In this document: positions 15,148 through 24,371 of the stretch, one piece after another
How positions within the stretch are numbered: the stretch's first letter is position 1
Layout of the letters: the number at the start of each line of letters is the position of its first letter
From: Gryllotalpicola protaetiae
Lineage (GTDB): Bacteria; Actinomycetota; Actinomycetes; Actinomycetales; Microbacteriaceae
Direction: 5' to 3'
Length of the DNA stretch: 64,000 nucleotides
Assembly: GCF_003627055.1 (NCBI RefSeq)
Contig: NZ_CP032624.1
Span: 1-64,000, forward strand
Made by a program: the position numbers and the translations under genes
Notes under the pieces: generated by a model
Databases searched by the model: none
Told to the model about the DNA's origin: nothing
The model's input: only the letters and a program-made list of their open reading frames with translations

Positions 15148-16397
15148 CCGCGGTAGTGGTCGCTGTCGCCGACCTGGCGGGGTCTCGTGCCGAGCAGTGC
15201 GGCGGGGCCGAGCACGCCCGTTCCGAATTTCGCGGCGATGCCGTCGACGGCACGCTCGGTCTCGCGCCAGTCCTCGTCGGGGTCCCAGAGCGCCGGCTGC
15301 GCGGCATCCGCCTCGAGCTGCTCGACGCGCACCCCGATCAGCCGCACGGGCGCGCGGTCCCGCCAGGCCTCGTCGAGCAGGCTCGCGACCTCTTCGTAGA
15401 TGCGGCGACCCACCGAGGTCGGCTCGGGCAGCGTGCGCGAGCGCGAGATGGTGCGGAAGTCGGAGAAGCGCAGCTTGAGGCTCACCGTACGGCCGGCGAC
15501 GGATGCCGCGCGCAGCCGCTCGGCGGCCCTGCTGGACAGCCTCAGCAGCTCGCGCCGCAGCACCGCCGGGTCGGTGACGTCGAACTCGAAGGTCTCCTCG
15601 TGGCCGATCGACTTCTCGATGCGGGTCGTCTCGACCTCGCGCACGTCGATGCCGTTCGCGAGCTGCCAGAGGCGCCGGCCGCCGACGCCGAGGCGGCGCT
15701 CGAGCAGGTCGAGGGGTGCTGCGGCGAGGTCGGCGACAGTGCGCAGTCCGAGGTTCGCGAGCGCCGTCTGGGTCGACGGACCGACGCCCCACAGCGCGCC
15801 AACGGGCAGCGGGTGCAGGAACGCGAGCGTCTCGGCGACGGGCACGACGAGCAGACCGTCGGGCTTCGCGCGCCCCGAGGCGAGCTTCGCCACGAACTTG
15901 GTGCCCGCGACGCCGACGGAGGCAGGCAGCCCGGTCTCGTGCCGCACCCACGCGCGCAGCTGAGCAGCGATGTGCGCCGGGCTGCCGAGCAGCTTCCGCG
16001 CGCCGGCGACGTCGAGGAACGCCTCGTCGATCGACACCGGCTCGACGAGCGGGGTGGCCCGCCGGAAGATCTGCATCACCTGCCGCGACAGCTCGGCGTA
16101 GCGCTCCATGCGCGGATCGACGGTGATCGCGTCGGGGCACAGCCGCAGCGCCTGCGCGACCGGCATCGCCGAGCGCACGCCGAACCTCCGCGCCTCATAG
16201 GACGCGCTCGAGACGACCGATCGGCCGGTCGCGTGGCCGACGATCAACGGCTTGCCCGCAAGTTCGGGTCGATCGAGGACCTCGACCGACGCGTAGAAGG
16301 CGTCCATGTCGACGTGCAGGATGTTCGCACCGGTGTCGTCAACGGGCCCGACAGTCACCTGCCGATCGCTGCCGTCTGCCCTGCCCACGTTTCTCAT
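15144..16397 (-). CDS. dinB: DNA polymerase IV (Y family)
   Basis: A 417-residue lesion-bypass polymerase from ATG 16397 (an adjacent ATG lies at 16400). Catalytic motifs are HVDMDAFYASVE, the palm SSASYEARRFGVRSAMP and PVSIDEAFLDVAG with the Asp-Glu pair. The helix-hairpin-helix (GALWGVGPSTQTALANLG) and little-finger domain follow. Length fits DinB. The frame is open to 16514, but that would run past the divergent aldo/keto reductase start. The stop is inside the right copy of the 66-bp repeat. Confidence 0.93.
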   Translation of the reverse strand: MRNVGRADGSDRQVTVGPVDDTGANILHVDMDAFYASVEVLDRPELAGKPLIVGHATGRSVVSSASYEARRFGVRSAMPVAQALRLCPDAITVDPRMERYAELSRQVMQIFRRATPLVEPVSIDEAFLDVAGARKLLGSPAHIAAQLRAWVRHETGLPASVGVAGTKFVAKLASGRAKPDGLLVVPVAETLAFLHPLPVGALWGVGPSTQTALANLGLRTVADLAAAPLDLLERRLGVGGRRLWQLANGIDVREVETTRIEKSIGHEETFEFDVTDPAVLRRELLRLSSRAAERLRAASVAGRTVSLKLRFSDFRTISRSRTLPEPTSVGRRIYEEVASLLDEAWRDRAPVRLIGVRVEQLEADAAQPALWDPDEDWRETERAVDGIAAKFGTGVLGPAALLGTRPRQVGDSDHYRG

Positions 16398-16464
16398 CAT
16401 CTCGCGGCGAACTGATAGCCGCCCTGGTCGAAACGATTCGATGGTTCTGCTTAGGCTTGTGAGC

Positions 16465-17469
16465 ATGGAATTCAGATACCTCGGCAACTCGGGTCTCAAG
16501 ATCTCCGAGATCATCTACGGCAACTGGCTCACCCACGGCTCGCAGGTCGAGAACGACGCGGCGAACGCGACCATCCACGCCGCGCTGGACGCGGGCATCT
16601 CCAGCTTCGACACCGCGGACGCCTACGCGAACACCGCGGCCGAGGTCGTGCTCGGCGACGCGCTCAAGGGCGAGCGTCGCGAGAGCCTCGAGATCTTCAC
16701 GAAGGTCTACTGGCCGACCGGCCCCGGCGGCAAGAACGACACCGGTCTTTCCCGCAAGCACATCCTCGAGTCGATCAACGGGTCACTCGCCCGCCTCGGC
16801 ACCGACTACGTCGACCTGTACCAGGCGCACCGCTTCGACTACGAGACCCCCATCGAAGAGACCATGCAGGCGTTCGCCGACATCGTGCGGCAGGGCAAGG
16901 CGCTCTACATCGGCGTGAGCGAGTGGAACGCCGACCAGATCCGGGCGGGCCACAAGCTCGCGAAGGAGCTCGGCTTCCAGCTCATCTCGAACCAGCCCCA
17001 GTACAACCTGCTGTACCGCGTCATCGAGCAGGAAGTCGTGCCGACCTCTGAAGAGCTGGGCCTCTCGCAGATCGTGTTCTCCCCCATCGCGCAAGGCGTG
17101 CTGACGGGCAAGTACCTGCCCGGCCAGCCGGCCCCCGAAGGCTCGCGCGCGACCGACGAGAAGGGCGGCAAGAACATGATCGCCCGGTGGATGCGCGACG
17201 ACATCCTCACCGCGGTCCAGGGACTCAAGCCGATCGCCGAAGAGCTCGGCATCACGCAGGCGCAGCTCGCGGTGGCCTGGGTGCTTCAGAACCCGAACGT
17301 GGCCGGCGCCATCGTCGGGGCGAGCCGGCCCGAGCAGATCGCGTCGAACGCTGCCGCCGCGGGAGTCAAGCTGGAGGCATCCGTTCTCGCGAAGATCGAT
17401 GAGATCATCGGCGCCGTCGCCGAGACCGACCCGACGCTGACGCAGTCGCCCGCGACGCGCGTCGCCTGA
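16465..17469 (+). CDS. aldo/keto reductase (Kv-beta-like group)
   Basis: A 334-residue TIM-barrel NADPH-dependent oxidoreductase from ATG 16465. The catalytic tetrad is visible: Asp and Tyr in FDTADAYANTAAE, Lys in IFTKVYWP and His in YQAHRFDYE. The layout MEFRYLGNSGLKISEI and ILESINGSLARLGTDYVDLY matches the potassium-channel beta subunit/YghZ group. Substrate unknown. A perfect 16-bp hairpin follows 10 bp after the stop. Confidence 0.93.
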   Translation: MEFRYLGNSGLKISEIIYGNWLTHGSQVENDAANATIHAALDAGISSFDTADAYANTAAEVVLGDALKGERRESLEIFTKVYWPTGPGGKNDTGLSRKHILESINGSLARLGTDYVDLYQAHRFDYETPIEETMQAFADIVRQGKALYIGVSEWNADQIRAGHKLAKELGFQLISNQPQYNLLYRVIEQEVVPTSEELGLSQIVFSPIAQGVLTGKYLPGQPAPEGSRATDEKGGKNMIARWMRDDILTAVQGLKPIAEELGITQAQLAVAWVLQNPNVAGAIVGASRPEQIASNAAAAGVKLEASVLAKIDEIIGAVAETDPTLTQSPATRVA

Positions 17470-17479
17470 CCCTCCACAG

Positions 17480-17524
17480 CGCGCAGCAGGGGCCGTCCTT
17501 CGGGGCGGCCCCTGCTGCGCGTTT
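17480..17524 (+). terminator. intrinsic terminator after the aldo/keto reductase
   Basis: A perfect 16-bp stem (17480-17495 with 17506-17521) and a 10-nt loop ending in TTCGGGG, followed by GTTT. The T-tract is short, but the stem is very stable, and it separates the reductase from the next gene. Confidence 0.85.
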
Positions 17525-17553
17525 GACGGTTCCCCCGCCCCATCAGGTACTAT
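17523..17553 (+). promoter_or_regulatory. possible promoter of the MinD/ParA-like gene
   Basis: TTGACG (17523-17528) and TACTAT (17548-17553) with a 19-bp spacer, longer than the ideal 17. The -35 overlaps the terminator tail. The gene starts 67 bp downstream. Confidence 0.35.
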
Positions 17554-17619
17554 CTACCCCCATTAGGGGCACAGTGCTGATTCCCGACACACCGAGCCCG
17601 ATTTCAGCGGAGGGAACCC

Positions 17620-19275
17620 GTGACGGACACCACCCCCATGACCCATACTCCTCACATCGAAGCGACCGTCGTGCGCAGCGCGGAAGGCCCCTATATCGGC
17701 CAGATCTCGGTCGACGGCTCGATCACCACGATCGAAGGCCGCACCGAGGACGGGGTGCGGCGCGACATCATCCGCGCCGTCGCCGGTGTTGCACAGCGGC
17801 TCGATCGGCCCGTGCGGTTGATCGCGCGCGACAGCCTCGGAACGCAGGAGGTCCGCGTCTCACCTGACGGCTACACCGAGGCGCTCGGCCCCGTCGCCCC
17901 CGCTCCCGCAGAATCCGGCCTCGACTTCGATGCGATCATCGGCGACCAGTACAGCCCCGACCGGCACAATCCCGGTCAGGCGCCCGTCGGCGAAGACGAC
18001 ACGTTGACACAGCCGGCCGGCCGCGCCGCCGCCGTTCCCGATCTCGAGTATCTGTTCCAGTCGCCGAGCGACGAGTACCCGCTGCCGAGCGAGCAGAGGG
18101 CGAAGCCGGGTGCCGCGCCCGCGGCCTCCTCGATTCCGTCGGTCCCGCTGCCTCCGATCGTCATGCCGCAGCCCGCAGCAACCGCCCCCGTCACATCGAC
18201 ATACGTGCCGCCACAGCCCACGGCGCCCGCGGCGCCTTCCGCGGCCGAGGGCGCGCCTGCCCCGTTCGAGCCGTTCGTCAACGAGGATGCCGGGCTGCCG
18301 CTGCTTCCGCCTGCACCGCCGCCCGTCGTCGACGTCGACCACCTGCCGACGCTCGACGACTTCATGGCCCAGCGGCCGGAGGCACCGACGGCGCCGGCCG
18401 CGCTCGGCTGGCAGGGGCTCGTGCGCAAGGCCTCGTTCGGGCTGATCAGCCCGGCGCCCGGCGAGCCGGAGCTCGCGCGCCGCAGCTCCGTCGAGGCGGT
18501 GCAGCGCGCCTTCGCCGGGCCGCGCACGGTCGTCGTGATCAACCCGAAGGGCGGCGCGCACAAGACGACCGCGACCATGATGCTCGCTGCGACCTTCGGT
18601 GAGCACCGCGGCGGCTACACGCTCGCGTGGGACAACAACGAGACCCGCGGCACCCTCGGGTGGCGCGCGCAGCCGGCCGCGCACCACCGCAGCGCCGTCA
18701 GCCTGCTGCACGATCTCGACCGCTTCGGCGACGCCGGCTCGTCGCGCATCGGCGATCTCGACGACTACGTGCGCGCGCAGGGCTCCGCGCAGTTCGACGT
18801 GCTCGCCAGCGACGAGGACCCCAACGCGACCGACCTGGTCGACGCCGACGCCTTCGACCGCCTGCACTCGACGCTTCAACGGTTCTACCGGCTCATCATC
18901 GTCGACACCGGCAACAACATGCGCGCCCCGAACTGGCTCCGCGCCGTCGAGGCGGCCGACCAGCTCGTGATCGTCACCACCGTGCGAGAGGACACCGCGG
19001 CCAGCGCCGCCTGGCTCGTCGACGGACTGCGCGAGAAGGGCCTCGAGAAGAAGATCGACAACGCCGTCACGGTGCTGTCCGCCACCACCGACTCCCCCGA
19101 CCCTCAACTGGCCAGACGGCTGCGCGGCCACTTCGGCTCGCTCACCCGCGCGGTGCTCGAGGTGCCGCACGACCCGGCCCTCGTCGACGGCGGCGCCATC
19201 AGCTATGAGCTGCTGTCGCGCTCGACCCGCGAGGCGTGGCTGCACGTTGCGGCGACCGTGTCAGAAGGGCTGTGA
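17620..19275 (+). CDS. MinD/ParA-like ATPase with long Pro-rich linker
   Basis: A 551-residue protein from GTG 17620, with ribosome-binding site GCGGAGGG. An N-terminal domain (1-95, IEATVVRSAEGPYIGQISVDG) is followed by an Ala/Pro-rich linker (about 95-270). The ATPase domain has deviant Walker A VINPKGGAHKTTATMML near residue 308, WDNNETRGTLGWR (switch-like) and LIIVDTGNNMRAPNW. The family includes chromosome- or cargo-partitioning ATPases and ESX-associated MinD proteins; no parB or ESX gene is adjacent, so the cargo is unknown. Its 3' end overlaps the convergent YidC-like gene by 77 bp. Confidence 0.82.
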   Translation: MTDTTPMTHTPHIEATVVRSAEGPYIGQISVDGSITTIEGRTEDGVRRDIIRAVAGVAQRLDRPVRLIARDSLGTQEVRVSPDGYTEALGPVAPAPAESGLDFDAIIGDQYSPDRHNPGQAPVGEDDTLTQPAGRAAAVPDLEYLFQSPSDEYPLPSEQRAKPGAAPAASSIPSVPLPPIVMPQPAATAPVTSTYVPPQPTAPAAPSAAEGAPAPFEPFVNEDAGLPLLPPAPPPVVDVDHLPTLDDFMAQRPEAPTAPAALGWQGLVRKASFGLISPAPGEPELARRSSVEAVQRAFAGPRTVVVINPKGGAHKTTATMMLAATFGEHRGGYTLAWDNNETRGTLGWRAQPAAHHRSAVSLLHDLDRFGDAGSSRIGDLDDYVRAQGSAQFDVLASDEDPNATDLVDADAFDRLHSTLQRFYRLIIVDTGNNMRAPNWLRAVEAADQLVIVTTVREDTAASAAWLVDGLREKGLEKKIDNAVTVLSATTDSPDPQLARRLRGHFGSLTRAVLEVPHDPALVDGGAISYELLSRSTREAWLHVAATVSEGL

Positions 19276-19984
19276 CGACAGAGCGCTCGGCCGCCGTCCA
19301 TACGGTCGTCGTGAGCAGGTAGAGGCCGGCCGCAAGCGGCGCGAACGCGGCGAACACCACGGTGACGAACGCCAGGTAACTGCTCGCACGCGCGGCGACC
19401 GCCGTCGCGCCCGTGGGCTCTTCGACCGGACGCGGCGCCGATGCCTGCAGGACCTTCCGCTGCACGGCGACCGCGGTCGCGAGAAGCACGAGCAGGACGC
19501 CGCCGACGACGAGTGCGCCGGCGTCTCCGGCGCCAAGCGCCGCGATGAACGACGTCTTCAGCGCTGCGCCGAACAGCGCATGGTCGAGCAGCGCATTCGC
19601 GTGCCCGGCGATGCTCTGGTGCAGGAACAGGGAGTAGACGATCGAGAGCACCGGCGCCTGCAGCAGCAGCGGCAGGATGCCTGCGAACGGCGACACTCGC
19701 TCACGCCGGTACAGCTCCAGCGTCGCCGCTTGGAGCCGCTGCGGATTCTTCGCGTGCCGCTTGCGCAGCTCGGCGAGCTGGGGCGTGAGGCGACTCCGGG
19801 CGAGCGTCGCCCGGACGGTCGAGACCCCGACTGGAATGAGAGCCGTGCGCACGGCGAGCGTGAGCAGGACGACGGCGAGCGCGGCGGCGGAGCCGCCCGC
19901 GATGGGGGCGAGGGCCCCGACGAGGGTGAGGACGCCGTGGTACGCGGCGTCGAGTACGGCCGCGAACGGCCCGGAGTTGAACAT
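19199..19984 (-). CDS. YidC/Oxa1-family membrane insertase paralogue
   Basis: A 261-residue polytopic protein from ATG 19984. Segments match the YidC core: LAVRTALIPVGVSTVRATLA with the groove Arg, a cytosolic charged loop (LTPQLAELRKRHAKNPQRLQ), SPFAGILPLLLQAPVLSIVY and a last span APLAAGLYLLTTTVW. It lacks the rnpA/rpmH/jag neighbourhood of the main yidC, so it is probably a second copy with a special client. The last 77 bp overlap the 3' end of the MinD-like gene on the other strand. Confidence 0.85.
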   Translation of the reverse strand: MFNSGPFAAVLDAAYHGVLTLVGALAPIAGGSAAALAVVLLTLAVRTALIPVGVSTVRATLARSRLTPQLAELRKRHAKNPQRLQAATLELYRRERVSPFAGILPLLLQAPVLSIVYSLFLHQSIAGHANALLDHALFGAALKTSFIAALGAGDAGALVVGGVLLVLLATAVAVQRKVLQASAPRPVEEPTGATAVAARASSYLAFVTVVFAAFAPLAAGLYLLTTTVWTAAERSVVTALLTRSPQRAATPRGSSATAAHS

Positions 19985-20052
19985 GGTTTCCTTCTGCGAA
20001 GTCGGCGTGCGATGACGGTCATCTGACCGCGCGCCGCCGCAGAAGGCGACCG

Positions 20053-20346
20053 CTACGCGGTCCGCAGAAGGAGCCCTGGCGCCCTGGGGCGCGGGTGCCC
20101 GGCCGCATCCGGGTCGTCCTGGGCGGTGATGACTCGCGGCGCGCGGCGCCATGCGGAGCGGGCCCGCGTCGCGTGCGCGCCCGACTCCGCGGCCGCGGCC
20201 GCCATCGCCCGCATGCAGGCGACGACCGCCAGCGCAGCAAGACCTGCGATGCCGGCGCCGACCGCCGTCCCCAGCACCAGCTCAGGTGCGGGCGCGCCCG
20301 ACGCCACTGCGACGAATCGCAGCAGCAGTTCGAGCAGAGTCATCAC
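20053..20346 (-). CDS. small membrane protein (DUF6412-like)
   Basis: A 97-residue protein with one or two hydrophobic helices (LLLRFVAVASG, VLGTAVGAGIAGLAALAVVA) and a basic C-terminal tail. It lies 68 bp upstream of the YidC-like gene in the same direction. Small DUF6412 proteins beside a YidC paralogue are something I recall from Microbacteriaceae; this is a weak assignment. It could be an accessory of that insertase. Confidence 0.6.
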   Translation of the reverse strand: MMTLLELLLRFVAVASGAPAPELVLGTAVGAGIAGLAALAVVACMRAMAAAAAESGAHATRARSAWRRAPRVITAQDDPDAAGHPRPRAPGLLLRTA

Positions 20347-20380
20347 CCCGGCACTCTAGCGCCGGTGCCAGGATGGAGCC

Positions 20381-21049
20381 ATGGCTCGAGTCGCGATCAT
20401 CGGTGCGCACGGCAAGGTCGGTCAGGAGCTCATGCGCGAGCTCTACGACGCAGGCCACGACTTCGTGGGGGTGGCCCGCGGCGAGGAGTCGGCCGAAGAC
20501 ATCTTCCGCCTCGGCGGCGAGGGCGTGACCCTCGATCTCGAGCAGGCGGATGCCGAGACGCTCGCCGGCGCACTCGCGGGCTGCGACGCCGTGATCTTCA
20601 CCGCGGGCGCCGGGGCGAACAGCGGCGTCGAGCGGAAGCGCACCGTCGACTACGGCGCGTCTGTGCTCACCATCGCGGCCTGTCAGGCCGCAGGCATCCG
20701 CCGTCTCATTCAGATCTCCGCGGCGGGCGTCGACGACCCCAGCACCGCGACCGTCGTGCCCGACCCGCAGTGGGCGGCATACGTCGCGGCGAAGCGCGAC
20801 GCCGACGCCGAGCTGCGCGCATCGGGCCTCGACTGGACGATTCTGCGCCCGACCGCCCTCACGACCGCGGAAGGCACGGGGCTCATCGAGCTCGCCGAAA
20901 GCGTAGACCGCGCGAGCGGATCGATCCCCCGCGCGGACGTCGCGGCCACGGTCATCGCCGTGCTCGACAATCCGGGAAGCATCGGTGAACAGTGGGAGTT
21001 GACCGGCGGTTCCACCCCGGTCGCCGAGGCCGTGGCGCGGCTAAGTTAG
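20381..21049 (+). CDS. NAD(P)-binding atypical SDR-family protein
   Basis: A 222-residue Rossmann-fold protein with the glycine motif IIGAHGKVGQELMRELYDAG at residues 6-25 and a downstream FTAGAGANSG and RRLIQISAAGVDD, typical of the NmrA/YwnB-type atypical short-chain dehydrogenases. The canonical Tyr-x-x-x-Lys motif appears as YVAAKRDAD. It may be a reductase or a redox sensor. It ends 4 bp before the acyl-CoA ligase gene and is probably co-transcribed with it. Confidence 0.88.
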   Translation: MARVAIIGAHGKVGQELMRELYDAGHDFVGVARGEESAEDIFRLGGEGVTLDLEQADAETLAGALAGCDAVIFTAGAGANSGVERKRTVDYGASVLTIAACQAAGIRRLIQISAAGVDDPSTATVVPDPQWAAYVAAKRDADAELRASGLDWTILRPTALTTAEGTGLIELAESVDRASGSIPRADVAATVIAVLDNPGSIGEQWELTGGSTPVAEAVARLS

Positions 21050-21053
21050 AGCC

Positions 21054-22754
21054 ATGACGTCGGCTGAGAAGCCGTGGCTCGCGCACTACGCCCCTGGCGT
21101 GGTGCCGACGGTCGCGGCGGTCACAGAGTCCCTGCCCAACATCATCGACCGCACCGTGAAGGACTTCCCGAACGCGGTCGCCCTCGACTTCCTCGGTGCG
21201 GAGACCCGCTACAGCGAACTCGGCGATCAGATCGCGCGCGCGGCCGAGGGGCTGCGGAAGCTCGGCGTGAAACGCGGCGACCGTGTCGCGCTCGTCCTGC
21301 CGAACTGTCCTGAGCACATCGCGGCGTTCTATGCGGTGCAGCGGCTCGGCGGGATCGCCGTCGAGCACAACCCGCTCTACACCGAGCGGGAGCTGCGGCA
21401 CCAGTTCGAAGACCACGGGGCGCGGGTCGCGATCGTCTGGCAGAAGGTCGCGCAGAAGGTGCTCGACCTTCCGGCCGACCTCCAGGTGAGCACGGTCATC
21501 TCGATCGACATCACGCGAGGCCTGCCCGCCTCGAAACGCTTCGCCATGCGCCTGCCGGTGAAGGCGGCGCGTGAGGCCAGAGGCAGGACGTGGGGTCCGC
21601 TGCCGAAGGGGGCGATCCCGTGGGAGAAGGTGCTGAAGAGCCGGCGCATCTCTGACAAGGTGCCGCGGCCCCAGGCATCCGACATCGCGGTCATCCAGTA
21701 CACGAGCGGGACGACCGGCACTCCCAAGGGCGCGCTGCTTACGCACGCGAATCTGATCTCGAACACGCTGCAGTGCCAGGCATGGATTCCGGATGTGAAG
21801 CGCGGCAGCGGGGTCGTCGTATACGCCATGCTCCCGGTGTTCCACGCCTACGGGCTGACCCTCGGCCTCACCTTCGCCATGTCGATGGCCGCCAGGCTCG
21901 TGCTGTTCCCCGCGTTCGACCCCGACCTCGTTCTCGCGGCGCACAAGAAGCATCCGGCGACCTATCTGCCGGCCGTGCCGCCGATCATCGACCGGCTGCT
22001 GAAGCGCGCGGCCGAGAAGAAGGTGTCGCTCCGGGGCGTCAGGGTCGGCGTCTCGGGCGGCATGGCGCTCGACACCTCGCTGATCGCGAAGTGGGAGGCC
22101 GCGACCGGCGGCGTGCTCATCGAGGGCTACGGATTGAGCGAGACCAGCCCGATCCTGATGATCAACCCGATCACCGACGAGCGTCACGCGGGCAGCATCG
22201 GCCTGCCGGTCTCCAGCACCGAGGCGAAGATCGTGTCGCGCGACGACCACGAGACCGAGCAGCCGACGGGCGAGCCCGGCGAACTGCTCGTGCGCGGCCC
22301 GCAGGTGTTCTCGGGCTACTGGAAGCGCCCCGGCGAGACCGCGGCGGTGCTGGAGGACGGCTGGTTCCGCACAGGAGACATCGCGAAGGTCGACGAGCGC
22401 GGGTTCTTCGAGATCGTCGACCGCATCAAGGAGCTCATCATCACGGGCGGCTTCAACGTGGCGCCGAGCGAGGTCGAAGAGGCGGTCGTCGCGCTCGACG
22501 GCGTGCAGGACGCCGCCGCGGTCGGGATTCCTGACCCGCACTCGGGCGAGAAGATCGTCGTCGCGGTCGTCATGCAGCCGGGGGCGCCGTTCGACCCCGA
22601 GGCGATGCGCGCCACGCTGCGCGAGAACCTGACGCCCTACAAGGTGCCGCGGGAGATCGTGCGACTGGACGAGCTGCCGCGGAACATGATCGGCAAGGTG
22701 CTGCGCAAGAAGGTGCGCGAGCAGCTACTGCATGGCGAAGACCAGAAGGCTTGA
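21054..22754 (+). CDS. long-chain fatty acid--CoA ligase
   Basis: A 566-residue AMP-forming acyl-CoA synthetase (ANL superfamily). The P-loop-like motif is IQYTSGTTGTPKGALLTH, the A5 motif is GYGLSETSP, A7/A8 are WFRTGDIAKVD and GFFEIVDRIKELIITGGFNV, and the catalytic Lys lies in RNMIGKVLRKKVRE. It activates fatty acids for beta-oxidation or lipid synthesis. Similar to FadD; FadD numbering cannot be assigned. Overlaps the convergent thioesterase by 30 bp. Confidence 0.93.
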   Translation: MTSAEKPWLAHYAPGVVPTVAAVTESLPNIIDRTVKDFPNAVALDFLGAETRYSELGDQIARAAEGLRKLGVKRGDRVALVLPNCPEHIAAFYAVQRLGGIAVEHNPLYTERELRHQFEDHGARVAIVWQKVAQKVLDLPADLQVSTVISIDITRGLPASKRFAMRLPVKAAREARGRTWGPLPKGAIPWEKVLKSRRISDKVPRPQASDIAVIQYTSGTTGTPKGALLTHANLISNTLQCQAWIPDVKRGSGVVVYAMLPVFHAYGLTLGLTFAMSMAARLVLFPAFDPDLVLAAHKKHPATYLPAVPPIIDRLLKRAAEKKVSLRGVRVGVSGGMALDTSLIAKWEAATGGVLIEGYGLSETSPILMINPITDERHAGSIGLPVSSTEAKIVSRDDHETEQPTGEPGELLVRGPQVFSGYWKRPGETAAVLEDGWFRTGDIAKVDERGFFEIVDRIKELIITGGFNVAPSEVEEAVVALDGVQDAAAVGIPDPHSGEKIVVAVVMQPGAPFDPEAMRATLRENLTPYKVPREIVRLDELPRNMIGKVLRKKVREQLLHGEDQKA

Positions 22755-23231
22755 GGTCGCCGTGGCGACCAGGCGGCCCGCGCCGTCGGTGAGGCGCCCT
22801 TCCGCGAATGCGACGCGCGAACCCGGCTTCGTGACGACCCCCTCGCAGCGCAGCGTGCCGCTGCTCGCGAGGATCGGCCGCAGGTAGCTGACGGTGATGT
22901 CGATGGACGTATAGCCCTGGCCCTGCTGCAGAGTGGTCTGAGCCGCGCACCCGATCGCCGAGTCGAGCAGGGTGCACGCGAGGCCGCCGTGCACCGTGCC
23001 GATCGGGTTGTAGTGCTGCTCGCCCGGCTCGCACTCGAAGACGACACGACCCTGCTCGACCTCGGCGACGGTGAAGCCCATCAGCTTCGCGATCGGCGGC
23101 GGCGGAAAGGTGCCGTCGGCCAGCCCCTTGATGTAGTCGAGACCGGTGAGCGACGGGATCTGCGCGGCGGCCGGCGCCGGATCGTCCCACTCGACGGTGA
23201 GGGAACGGGCCGGGACATCCGTGTCTGTCAT
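22725..23231 (-). CDS. PaaI-family hotdog thioesterase
   Basis: A 168-residue protein from ATG 23231. The hotdog-fold signature HYNPIGTVHGGLACTLLDSAIG is near residues 68-89, with the PaaI-type Gly-Gly helix N-terminus. C-terminal strands SIDITVSYLRPI and RLVATATSSLLVF complete the fold. Acts on acyl-CoA esters. Position beside an acyl-CoA ligase is consistent with CoA-ester turnover. Confidence 0.9.
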   Translation of the reverse strand: MTDTDVPARSLTVEWDDPAPAAAQIPSLTGLDYIKGLADGTFPPPPIAKLMGFTVAEVEQGRVVFECEPGEQHYNPIGTVHGGLACTLLDSAIGCAAQTTLQQGQGYTSIDITVSYLRPILASSGTLRCEGVVTKPGSRVAFAEGRLTDGAGRLVATATSSLLVFAMQ

Positions 23232-23265
23232 GCCTCGAGCGTAAGACGCATGCAAGCCTTGTGGG

Positions 23266-23946
23266 GTGAGTTCTTCCGACAGCGGGTCCGACGATGAGCC
23301 GAGCCGTCTCGCCCTCAAGCGCATCCTTGTGATGCTCGCCGCTGGGGTGGTCGCGGCCGTGGTCACGGGCCTCGTCTCGTCGTGGTGGTACGCGGGAGTC
23401 GTGGGATGGATCGTCGCGAGCACGACATACGTGGCCTGGGTGTGGATCCACCTCTGGCCGCTCGACCCTGACGGCATGCGATCGCACGCGACCCGTGAGG
23501 ACCCGGGCATCGTCATCAGCGACCTGCTCATCATCGGCGCGGCAGTGGTGTCGCTCGCGGCCGTCGCCCTCATCCTGATCCGCGCCGCACACGACCCGGT
23601 CGGGCAGCGTGCCGCGATCGGCGGAGTCTCGGTGCTCAGCGTCGCGCTCTCGTGGTTCCTCATCCACACCCTGTACGCCCAGCGCTATGCCCGCGAGTTC
23701 TACAAGGACCCGCCCGGCGGCATCGACTTCCCCACGCAGGACGGCAGCACCGACGACACACCCGTGTTCAGCGACTTCGCCTACGTCTCATTCGACCTCG
23801 GGATGACCTACCAGATCTCCGACACGGCCGTGAGGACCGTGCGCCTGCGCCGCATCGTGCTGCGGCACACGCTGCTGTCGTACCTCTTCGGCACGGTGAT
23901 CCTCGCCTCGACGATCAACCTCGTCGTGGGTCTCGGAACCTCCTAG
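23266..23946 (+). CDS. DUF1345 integral membrane protein
   Basis: A 226-residue protein from GTG 23266 with about five hydrophobic segments. It has the DUF1345 hallmarks FSDFAYVSFDLGMTYQISDT and the last span LLSYLFGTVILASTINLVVG. Function unknown; no catalytic motif is visible. Divergent from the thioesterase and overlapping the next convergent gene by 4 bp. Confidence 0.9.
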   Translation: MSSSDSGSDDEPSRLALKRILVMLAAGVVAAVVTGLVSSWWYAGVVGWIVASTTYVAWVWIHLWPLDPDGMRSHATREDPGIVISDLLIIGAAVVSLAAVALILIRAAHDPVGQRAAIGGVSVLSVALSWFLIHTLYAQRYAREFYKDPPGGIDFPTQDGSTDDTPVFSDFAYVSFDLGMTYQISDTAVRTVRLRRIVLRHTLLSYLFGTVILASTINLVVGLGTS

Positions 23947-24356
23947 GCGCGGCGGGCGGAGCGCCGTGCGATCGGCGCGACGATCGCCCGCCATCCCAGC
24001 AGGAACACGCCGAGCACGATGGTCGCGACGATCACGAAGCTCACGGCGATGCCCTGGCCCGACACGACGCGCAGCAGCATTCCGACGATCACGGTCAGCA
24101 GCCACACCGGGATGCCGGTGCGCACGACCGCGAGCGGCCGGCGCCACGCCCCGAACACGAGCCACGCGAGCAGCGTGCCGGTGAGGAACGGCCATGCGGT
24201 CTGCGCGACGCCGGCGAAGCCCAGCCCCTCACCGTGACTCACACGCCCGATCACGGTGAACAGCACGACGAGCACGAAGTCGAGCACAGCGGACAGCAGC
24301 ACCCAGCGGCTCTGGTCTGGTGCGGGTGCGGATGCCTGGCGCGCGGGTGCTGTCAT
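23943..24356 (-). CDS. DUF3054 membrane protein
   Basis: A 137-residue protein with four predicted spans (VLLSAVLDFVLVVLFTVIGR, WPFLTGTLLAWLVFG, IPVWLLTVIVGMLLR, VSFVIVATIVLGVFLLG) and the conserved RVSHGEG loop of the DUF3054 family, common in actinobacteria. Function unknown. It lies 15 bp downstream of the methyltransferase gene in the same direction. Confidence 0.88.
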   Translation of the reverse strand: MTAPARQASAPAPDQSRWVLLSAVLDFVLVVLFTVIGRVSHGEGLGFAGVAQTAWPFLTGTLLAWLVFGAWRRPLAVVRTGIPVWLLTVIVGMLLRVVSGQGIAVSFVIVATIVLGVFLLGWRAIVAPIARRSARRA

Positions 24357-24371
24357 GATGACGATTCTTCC

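Noticed and set aside
17620-19275. Plasmid or phage partition system at the MinD/ParA-like gene
   Set aside because: No parB, parS-like repeats or replication gene nearby; the N-terminal domain and Pro-rich linker differ from ParA.
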